From Aeromonas popoffii (GTDB lineage: Bacteria > Pseudomonadota > Gammaproteobacteria > Enterobacterales > Aeromonadaceae), in contig NZ_CDBI01000001.1 of NCBI RefSeq assembly GCF_000820025.1, forward strand, positions 1-64,000: DNA of 64,000 nt. Reading direction: 5' to 3'. The notes under the pieces were generated by a model that saw only the letters and a list, made by a program, of their open reading frames with translations, searched no databases and was not told where the DNA came from. This document shows positions 31,840 through 37,934 of this stretch, in pieces. Every line of letters starts with the position of its first letter. Within the stretch, counting starts at the first letter, position 1. The translations under genes were made by a program, and so were the position numbers.

Positions 31840-32383
31840 TCCCTTTCACTGGGATAGTCTGGTCCGCCTCACCCACTGGGGTGTGGCGGCTGCCTGTGTC
31901 GGCAATCTCTGGCTCAACGAAGCCGGCGAGGAGTGGCATGAATGGCTGGGGTATACCGCCATGGCACTGATCGGCCTGCGCCTGGTGTGGGGGCTCTCTT
32001 TCGCTAAGGGCCATGCCCGGCTGCGAGCCCTGATCCCGAGCCGGGCAGATTTTCGCCAGCAGGCCGTGGCGTTGCATGAACGCACCCCGGCAACCCCCGG
32101 CCATCATGGCAGCGGCAAGCTGGCGGTATGGGCGCTCTGGCTGACCATACTGGCCACCGCAGGTAGCGGCTGGTTTCAGAACACCGAGCTGGGCTTTGAA
32201 CTCGGGGCCGACGACTGGCACCTCTGGTGTACCTGGGCGCTGCAAGGGCTGATCGCGCTGCATCTGACTGCTCTCGCATTCACCTCCTGGCGCCAACGCA
32301 GCAATCTGGTGGCGCGCATGTTGCCTGCGGTACGCGGCAAGCGTGCGCAGCAAGCGCCAGCGAGTCAGGATCAACACTCCTGA
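31820..32383 (+). CDS. Cytochrome b561-family membrane protein
   Basis: The 187-residue inner-membrane protein has four predicted TM helices with histidines placed for b-type heme (RLTHWGVAA in helix 1, HEWLGYTAM in helix 2, and further histidines in the LIALHLTAL helix). It belongs to the di-heme cytochrome b/b561 group. The start lies inside the end of the b562 gene, with AAGGAG ten bases upstream, so translation is coupled. It likely passes electrons from the quinone pool to the periplasmic b562. The charged C-tail is not conserved. Confidence 0.82.
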   Translation: MPSKKADPFHWDSLVRLTHWGVAAACVGNLWLNEAGEEWHEWLGYTAMALIGLRLVWGLSFAKGHARLRALIPSRADFRQQAVALHERTPATPGHHGSGKLAVWALWLTILATAGSGWFQNTELGFELGADDWHLWCTWALQGLIALHLTALAFTSWRQRSNLVARMLPAVRGKRAQQAPASQDQHS

Positions 32384-32493
32384 TATGTCAGACAGACCCG
32401 CGCCCCTGGCCGGGTCTGTCCCTTGTCGACTCGCCGCTCTCCCGCCCTGGTCCCGCAGACATGCTTTTACCCTATTTCTATGCAGGAGCACCC

Positions 32494-32964
32494 ATGAAAC
32501 AGCTTGAGACCCTCAAGGCAGAGGGCAGGATAGAAGAGGCTCGCCAGCACGGCCTGCTGCAACTCATCGCGCATCCACGACATGCCGGGCTGCATTACGA
32601 AGTAGCCTGCCTGCACGATAACCTGGGACGAGAAGCACAGGCCATTCCACTCTACCAACAGGCTATCGCACTGGGGCTGACGGATGAGTCTCTGCGTGGC
32701 GCCTAGCTCGGCCTTGGCAGCGCTTATCGCACCACAGGGCAATACCCGGAGGCACTGGCCGCCTTCGAGCAAGGACTGGCCCGTTTCCCCGATGCCAATG
32801 AGTTCAAGGTATTTCGCGCTATGGTTTGTTACAACCTGGGGCGCAACAAGGAGGGGATGGAGAGCCTGCTGGCGGTACTGGCAGAGACGGCAACAGATCC
32901 GGCTCTGGCACCTTAACGACGCGCCATCGCCCTCTATGCCGCCGACCTGGATCGACGCTGGTAA
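32494..32964 (+). pseudogene. TPR_5-type tetratricopeptide protein broken by two nonsense codons
   Basis: The frame opens with MKQLETLKAEGRIEEARQHG after GGAG and reads a complete tetratricopeptide protein of about 156 residues ending in ADLDRRW. It is interrupted in frame by TAG at 32704 and TAA at 32914. The sense continues without frameshift after both stops (LGLGSAYRTTGQYPEALAAF, then RRAIALYAADL). In relatives known to me both positions are probably tyrosine, so each needs one base change. It is therefore a recent pseudogene, unless stops are read through. The first 70 codons could still give a short TPR peptide. It adjoins the left end of the mobile element. Confidence 0.8.
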
Positions 32965-32976
32965 ATAGCCAGCAAC

Positions 32977-33007
32977 AAAAAGGCCGCTCATCATGAGCGG
33001 CCTTTTT
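32977..33007. terminator. Bidirectional terminator before the element
   Basis: A 14-bp perfect stem AAAAAGGCCGCTCA/TGAGCGGCCTTTTT with TCA loop, nine bases before the left attachment repeat. Confidence 0.92.
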
Positions 33008-33015
33008 ACGAAATG

Positions 33016-33063
33016 TGGTGGCCCCTGCCCGACTTGAACGGGCGACCAATCGATTATGAGTCG
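33016..33063 (-). repeat. Left attachment site (tRNA-Ile2 3' fragment)
   Basis: The 48 bases are identical to the 3' end of the tRNA at 46518-46565, from CCA through the T arm to the anticodon loop. Left of it lies chromosome (TPR pseudogene and terminator), right of it the integrase region. Confidence 0.9.
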
Positions 33064-33186
33064 TTACCTTCATGTTTTCACAGAGTTTAACTACATACAA
33101 TGACAACATAAAAATCATTTAAATTCATGATTATACGAATGTCATTGTTTCATGGCGTAACATGAAATACCTTATAGGTTCATCTT

Positions 33187-33230
33187 AAGTGCACTCACAA
33201 GTACACTTAACAACGACTATAAGTGCACTT
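33187..33230. repeat. AAGTGCACTT boxes, left end
   Basis: AAGTGCACTC (33187-33196) and AAGTACACTT (33199-33208) are spaced 12 bp start to start. A third perfect palindromic AAGTGCACTT lies at 33221-33230, 18 bp before the integrase ATG. The same 12-bp pair recurs at the right end (46437-46458). They are best explained as arm-type integrase sites or a regulator operator. Confidence 0.75.
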
Positions 33231-33247
33231 ATGAAGAGCCACCAACG

Positions 33248-34540
33248 ATGCCTTTAACTCACAATGAGATTGCTGCACTGCCAGCGAAAAAGACCCCCTA
33301 CTACAAGTTTGACGATACTCGAACTCGTGGAGCAGGAAGGTTGGGCGTTCAAGTGTTCCCCAGTGGGAACAAAATGTTTGTTTTTCGTTATAAACGAGGC
33401 GGGAAATGGGCATTTATCCAAATTGACAGCTTTCCAATGTTGGGCCTTGCTGCTGCCCGAGATAAAGCCGACAAACTGAGCCAGATGATCAGAAACGGCC
33501 TAGATCCAAAAGATGAACTGGAGCGGCAAGCCAGAGAGCGGGAACAGGCTAAGCGGGAGCATGAGCAGCAGGGCACCGTCGAGCAGCTATTCCGAAGCTA
33601 CACCGAACAAATGAAGAAGGACGGCAAGCGTACTTATAAGGCCGTGCTGGCCTCATTAGAGAAGGAAACCTATCCGCACCTGAGCAGAACGGCTAAGGCC
33701 AAGGACGTGACCGCTCACGATATCAAAATCATTTTGGCCCACATGATACGCAGGGGAGCAGATACCCAGTCCAATCGAGTACGTAGTTATCTGATGGCCG
33801 CCTTCAACTACGGGCTCAAGCACGACAACGATCCCGCCAACTTCATCGACGATGCCAAGTTTGGTTTAGTGATGAACCCAGTAGGCGCTATCCCCAAGCA
33901 GAAGGCCGCTGAGCGTGTTGGAGAGCGTTTCCTTACATGGGCCGAGACTCACCAATTGCTCGATGATATGGAGCAGCCCACCAACCTAGGATTGACTTTG
34001 CGCAGCTTGATCCGGCTTTGTTTCTTCACAGGTGGCCAACGTCCCTATGAACTGGCCGCCTCACGCTGGGCAAGTATCGACTGGCAAGCTAAGACCCTGA
34101 CCATTACAGCCGAGATTTCCAAGAATGGTCGTCCGCACCTGATCCCTCTCACTGATAGCGCCCTCCGGGTGTTAAGAGAACAGCAAGCAGCAACGGCGAA
34201 TAGCCCCTTTATCTTTGCCCACGCTACCAAACCGAACGAGCCTATGCCGATGGCGTCATTAAGCCAAGCTGCTGACCGTTACCGCAAGCGTACCGAGATG
34301 GCGTACTTTATCCCCCGCGATTTTCGCCGCACCAGTAAGACCCTGATGGGCGAGCTTGGCATAGCCAAAGACCTGCGCGACCGCTTACAAAATCACGCAC
34401 TGAATGACGTATCTAGCAAGCACTATGACCGATATGAGTACCTGCCAGAGAAGCGTCGAGCGTTGGATTTGTGGGAGCGCCATCTGTTACAGACCGAAGT
34501 GAACACTGTGGTTTCCGTGAGTTTTGGAGGGCGTGAGTAA
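33248..34540 (+). CDS. P4-type tyrosine site-specific integrase
   Basis: The 430-residue recombinase has the N-terminal arm-binding DUF4102-like domain (about 1-95), a core-binding SAM-like domain (about 105-195) and a C-terminal catalytic domain. Catalytic residues visible are R265 (GGQRPYELA), a lysine around 292, R360 in PRDFRRTSK, H383 and the nucleophile Y393 in KHYDRYEYLPEKRR. The usual histidine of the H-x-x-R box is arginine (R357), which is tolerated in some members. It starts 184 bp from the left attachment site and reads into the element. It should integrate the element into tRNA-Ile2. A palindromic box next to the start suggests autoregulation. Confidence 0.92.
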   Translation: MPLTHNEIAALPAKKTPYYKFDDTRTRGAGRLGVQVFPSGNKMFVFRYKRGGKWAFIQIDSFPMLGLAAARDKADKLSQMIRNGLDPKDELERQAREREQAKREHEQQGTVEQLFRSYTEQMKKDGKRTYKAVLASLEKETYPHLSRTAKAKDVTAHDIKIILAHMIRRGADTQSNRVRSYLMAAFNYGLKHDNDPANFIDDAKFGLVMNPVGAIPKQKAAERVGERFLTWAETHQLLDDMEQPTNLGLTLRSLIRLCFFTGGQRPYELAASRWASIDWQAKTLTITAEISKNGRPHLIPLTDSALRVLREQQAATANSPFIFAHATKPNEPMPMASLSQAADRYRKRTEMAYFIPRDFRRTSKTLMGELGIAKDLRDRLQNHALNDVSSKHYDRYEYLPEKRRALDLWERHLLQTEVNTVVSVSFGGRE

Positions 34541-34552
34541 TGAGCTAGAACT

Positions 34553-34767
34553 GGTGATGCTTCCAATCGGTTGAGCATCACACGAAAAGGACTTCCTTGA
34601 AAACCAAACTCCTCATGGTCACCCTCACCATTTACTGCCCACGCTGCCAATCTGACCGCGCCTACCGTCACGGCAAGACTAATGCCGATCATGCCCACTG
34701 TCATTGCCCCACCGAACGAACCATTATTCGATGCTGCTCAAAAATTGAGCATCAGTTTACCCTGTGA
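34553..34767 (+). mobile_element. IS1-family remnant (left end and truncated insA)
   Basis: Just after the integrase stop, GGTGATGCTTCCAA matches the terminal repeat of IS1 elements. A short frame (34615-34767, 50 residues) begins MVTLTIYCPRCQSDRAYRHG, like the zinc-ribbon start of InsA. The frame then leaves IS1-like sequence (around 34700). No right end or insB was found, so this is a decayed left fragment. A nearby TTGAGCATCA repeat at 34571-34580 and 34744-34753 may reflect the deletion. Confidence 0.65.
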
Positions 34768-35234
34768 TTGGTGCTTTTATCGAGAAGCGTCGTATCAACT
34801 GATAGGAGGGCATTACCTTTTATTATTTAACACACAGATATTGTCGTATTTTATTTTAAATAATACTTCTAATAAAATCACTTTGGCGTTATCTATGAAT
34901 TTATATTATTTAACATGTAACTTGTCGAATTTTATTTCGTATTTTATTTATTAAGAAAATCACATTAAAAAACCAACCATTTAGATTAAATTTACATGAA
35001 AAAGGGAGGGGTTAGTGATAGTTTTATTTCAACGCCACTACAAAGGCAGGCGCCACATTCTAATAAATAATAAACACGTTAAATACATGGTGACGCATAA
35101 ACTGGGGGGTATGTAAAAAGATCACTAACTAAATATCGACAAGAGATCCATTTAGATGAGATCCATTCCATCCACACAGCTTCATAGCACTACTGAGTGA
35201 GAAACGCTTTGAATTGAACACATGAGGTATTAAA
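34768..35234. other. AT-rich non-coding stretch with direct repeats (467 bp)
   Basis: No credible gene is present. Two diverged copies of TATTATTTAACA-N6/8-TTGTCG followed by an ATTTTATTT tract lie at 34821-34857 and 34904-34937. GAGATCCATT is directly repeated with a 15-bp period at 35143-35152 and 35158-35167, ahead of the alpA-like gene. The region is a candidate for oriT, a replication origin or regulator sites; no known nic sequence was recognised. Confidence 0.6.
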
Positions 35235-35429
35235 TTGAATCACTTATTAATTATTCGTCCGTCGCAACTTGCCAGAGAACTAGGTGTCAGCATGACCACA
35301 CTGTGGCGATGGCGCCATCAAGGGGTATTTCCTCAACCCATCTTGCTAGGCCCTAGGCTAGTTGGTTGGGAGAGGTCTGTTATCAATCAATGGCTTGAAT
35401 CTAAGAAAAAAATGGAGGTGTCACTATGA
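35235..35429 (+). CDS. AlpA-family helix-turn-helix regulator
   Basis: This 64-residue protein carries the AlpA/MerR-like HTH: a first helix RPSQLARELGVSMTTLWRWR followed by the wing-like QGVFPQPILLGPRLVGW. Such proteins regulate the integrase or act as recombination directionality factors on P4-like islands. It appears to begin at TTG (35235), because GAGG lies eight bases upstream and no good ATG is available. Its stop overlaps the ATG of the next gene, so the two are translationally coupled. Confidence 0.85.
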   Translation: MNHLLIIRPSQLARELGVSMTTLWRWRHQGVFPQPILLGPRLVGWERSVINQWLESKKKMEVSL

Positions 35430-35779
35430 TAGAATTAACGAATCACCAGCGCTATGAATGTCTGCTTATAGATAATCACAGGGACGCATTGGAAAATATT
35501 TCAGCTGGCAATGCTGATTTAATTGCGGGCATGCTCGCGAAGCATCTCTGTTATGCAGAGAATGATCTCAGGCTTGAGTGCCCAGAGGAGTCACAGCTCG
35601 CACTCCTCAGGATGGTGGTAGAGGCATTGCAAGCCCCATCCAAAGGCCTGACGACTACGCTCGTCCTTCCATTCACGCCGATACACGAGCTAGCAACTAT
35701 TGCTGTTACCACGTATCGAGCATGCGTAAAAAAGGCATTAGGCGGAAATCAGACCCCATGCATCTCGGATGAAATCTAA
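35426..35779 (+). CDS. Hypothetical protein, coupled to the AlpA-like gene
   Basis: I do not recognise this 117-residue protein. It is soluble, with no signal peptide or TM helix, mildly acidic, and contains several cysteines. The start overlaps the stop of the AlpA-like gene (ATGA), and GGAGG is eight bases upstream, so it is probably real and made with the regulator. A small stem-loop follows. A role in regulation or excision is guilt by association only. Confidence 0.7.
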   Translation: MIELTNHQRYECLLIDNHRDALENISAGNADLIAGMLAKHLCYAENDLRLECPEESQLALLRMVVEALQAPSKGLTTTLVLPFTPIHELATIAVTTYRACVKKALGGNQTPCISDEI

Positions 35780-35800
35780 ACATCAATAAATATATCTGAA

Positions 35801-35821
35801 AGCCCCGTTTTATGCGGGGCT
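35801..35821 (+). terminator. Stem-loop after the AlpA operon
   Basis: AGCCCCG-TTTTATG-CGGGGCT, 22 bp after the stop codon. There is no T tract after the stem, so it is a probable but weak terminator. Confidence 0.6.
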
Positions 35822-35913
35822 CCAGTGATTTCAAAACTGATTTCAAGAGTGCAAAAGATTTACCAAAAAATCGTGTTAGCACTGAAGATTTCAATGATTT
35901 CTAGGAGTTCACA

Positions 35914-36204
35914 ATGAAACACCCGTATCAAAAGTCTGTGACCGTTCGTTTTCAAATGAGGGATTATCTTGATTTGATGAACGAAGTTGAAGAAAAAAAC
36001 ACGAACGCAGCAGAAGTAATTCGCCAAGCATGGACTAGTCATCAAGAACATAAGAATTTAATTACTCTGTTCTCAAGATTGGAGCAAAAGTTATTAACTC
36101 ATACTTTCGAAATTTGTGCTGCAACGGTGGGTCTTTCAGACATCGAACGAAAAGCAGCTGCTAGACAAGTAAACATTGCTTTAGGCAAGGAGGTTATTCA
36201 ATGA
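35914..36204 (+). CDS. Putative relaxosome accessory DNA-binding protein (TrwA-like position)
   Basis: The 96-residue protein begins MKHPYQKSVTVRFQMRDYLD, where a short beta strand and two helices (about residues 6-45) fit a ribbon-helix-helix fold. The rest is helical. It lies immediately before the coupling protein and relaxase genes, and its stop overlaps the next start (ATGA). This equals the trwA-trwB-trwC order of plasmid R388, where TrwA binds oriT. Function is inferred from fold guess and position. Confidence 0.6.
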   Translation: MKHPYQKSVTVRFQMRDYLDLMNEVEEKNTNAAEVIRQAWTSHQEHKNLITLFSRLEQKLLTHTFEICAATVGLSDIERKAAARQVNIALGKEVIQ

Positions 36205-37931
36205 AATCTCATATTCCACCCTCGATGGGGCATCAGCGATGGGGATTGATGGTAGGATTCTTTCTTTTCTTCGTGATAGCAGGCCTGACCATACAGATAA
36301 ATCTGCTCTGGCCAACGAACGACTGGGGCCGTTTTACAGATCATGCAATTTATTTTGGAAGGGGTATCTGGTTGCTGTTAACACAGCATTCATGGACGAA
36401 TACTGAGAACTATTTTAACTCGTTCGCCTCACATAGTGTCCGCAACAAGATATTGCTGGCGGAGGTAGGAATATTATCTATTTCATTGCTGTTTGCGTTC
36501 ATTTTAACGAAAACTATTTTGTGGGAACCTGGTGGTCGGAAAAAAATTATTAATGTAAATGGTCCAACCCTGTATAAGAATGCAAGCTTAAAAACAGGAC
36601 TTAAATTACGCCGCTTGAAGAATGGTCAGCGCTCTGGCATTGCCGTTCATCCTGATGTAATACTAAGTAAAAAGGAGGCTGAAGGAAATTTATTTGTATT
36701 CGGTCAGCAGGGATCCGGTAAGTCTGTGGTCATCAAGACGGTTTTAGATCAAATCGTGAAAAATGGGGAGATCGCTGTTATTTATGATGAAAAGCGAGAG
36801 TATACTGAGCTTTTTTATGACCCCGCTGATACTATTCTGATCGCACCTTGGGATAAACGCTCGGCAGTATGGGATATATCTAAAGATCTACGGTTTGAAG
36901 AGGATTTCGAGTTAATTGCTAATATTCTGGTATCTGACCGGGCTGAGGATACAACGTGGTCGAACGGTGCACGAGCGATTTTGGCAGGAATTCTGGCCGT
37001 TAGCAGTGCCAATGGGCCGAGCAATTGGGGTTGGCAGCAGGTAGTTGAGAATCTATCACTCGATACCCTGTCGCTCCGTTCTGCATTAGACAGGCACTAT
37101 GATCGTGCGTCGCGGTTTGTTGAAAATGAGTCTAAGACTACTCACGGTTTCATATCGACACTTATGACGGATGTTGCTTGGCTGTACTCGCTAGATAAGG
37201 CTTGGGCAGATACAGGGAAAAGACTGTTTTCCATTCGAGACTGGTTAAATGGAAAAGAACCAAAAATTAAGAAAATTATCATACAGTCTCATCCCGAGCT
37301 TAAGTATGTCGGTGGCCCTCTGTGCAACGCGATGATCGGACTCATGACCAAGATTGTCACCGCCAAGCCTGATCATGAGGCAGCACATACCTGGTTAGTG
37401 CTTGATGAACTGGGAAATCTGCCAAAAAACGACAGTCTGAAAGAATGGATGAGTATCGGGCGATCTAAAGGCTGCCGGACACTAGCTGGTACTCAGTCTA
37501 TTTCACAGCTATATAAGACATACGGTGAGCATGATACTGACACCCTGCTAAACCTATTTTCGACGATCATTGCGCTCCGCTGTGGCGCTACTGGTGGCGT
37601 GGCCGAATACGCGGCCAAAGCATTTGGTGAAGCGATCTACGAACGGCCCACCTATTCCGAGAATCAAGGGCAAGCTGCAAGCTGGCAGAAGGAAACTTGG
37701 CGGCTCGTAACCCCGCCTGATCTGGTAAACCTGCCGCAATCGACCCCACAAGGAGTTACTGGCTACATCACTAGTTCCGGCTGGAATGCGGTGTATAGGC
37801 TCCAGTGGCCCTACCCAAAACTGAATGTGGTTGCCAAAAGCCATGTCGCTTCTGATTGGCTGCTCCAGCGCAGCTCAAAACCGACATCGACACCACCAAC
37901 AACAAGAAATGGGCGATTGAAGGGGAATTAA
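36201..37931 (+). CDS. Type IV coupling protein (VirD4/TraD/TrwB family)
   Basis: The 576-residue inner-membrane ATPase has two N-terminal TM helices (about 14-36 and 84-106), then a cytoplasmic motor domain. Walker A is GQQGSGKS at 168-175 and Walker B VLDELGNLP has D402-E403. A conserved sensor-like GTQSISQLY segment follows. Such hexameric proteins bring the relaxase-DNA complex to a T4SS channel. No T4SS is encoded here, so it must dock to a helper's apparatus. Start and stop overlap the neighbours closely, consistent with one mobilization operon. Confidence 0.9.
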   Translation: MKSHIPPSMGHQRWGLMVGFFLFFVIAGLTIQINLLWPTNDWGRFTDHAIYFGRGIWLLLTQHSWTNTENYFNSFASHSVRNKILLAEVGILSISLLFAFILTKTILWEPGGRKKIINVNGPTLYKNASLKTGLKLRRLKNGQRSGIAVHPDVILSKKEAEGNLFVFGQQGSGKSVVIKTVLDQIVKNGEIAVIYDEKREYTELFYDPADTILIAPWDKRSAVWDISKDLRFEEDFELIANILVSDRAEDTTWSNGARAILAGILAVSSANGPSNWGWQQVVENLSLDTLSLRSALDRHYDRASRFVENESKTTHGFISTLMTDVAWLYSLDKAWADTGKRLFSIRDWLNGKEPKIKKIIIQSHPELKYVGGPLCNAMIGLMTKIVTAKPDHEAAHTWLVLDELGNLPKNDSLKEWMSIGRSKGCRTLAGTQSISQLYKTYGEHDTDTLLNLFSTIIALRCGATGGVAEYAAKAFGEAIYERPTYSENQGQAASWQKETWRLVTPPDLVNLPQSTPQGVTGYITSSGWNAVYRLQWPYPKLNVVAKSHVASDWLLQRSSKPTSTPPTTRNGRLKGN

Positions 37932-37934
37932 TTT

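Noticed and set aside
32684..32968. 94-codon frame overlapping the TPR pseudogene
   Set aside because: It is in another frame and has no similarity to any family, whereas the interrupted frame reads a clear TPR protein.
33264..33479. Second frame inside the integrase start
   Set aside because: Out-of-frame shadow; the integrase frame shows the conserved N-terminal domain.
34682..34954. 90-codon frame downstream of the integrase
   Set aside because: It starts inside the IS1 fragment in another frame, then becomes low-complexity Leu/Ile/Asn from AT-rich DNA. No ribosome-binding site.
35100..35170. oriT nic site for the MobF relaxase
   Set aside because: I looked for R388- or F-type nic motifs and found none that match. 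The repeats alone are not enough for a call.
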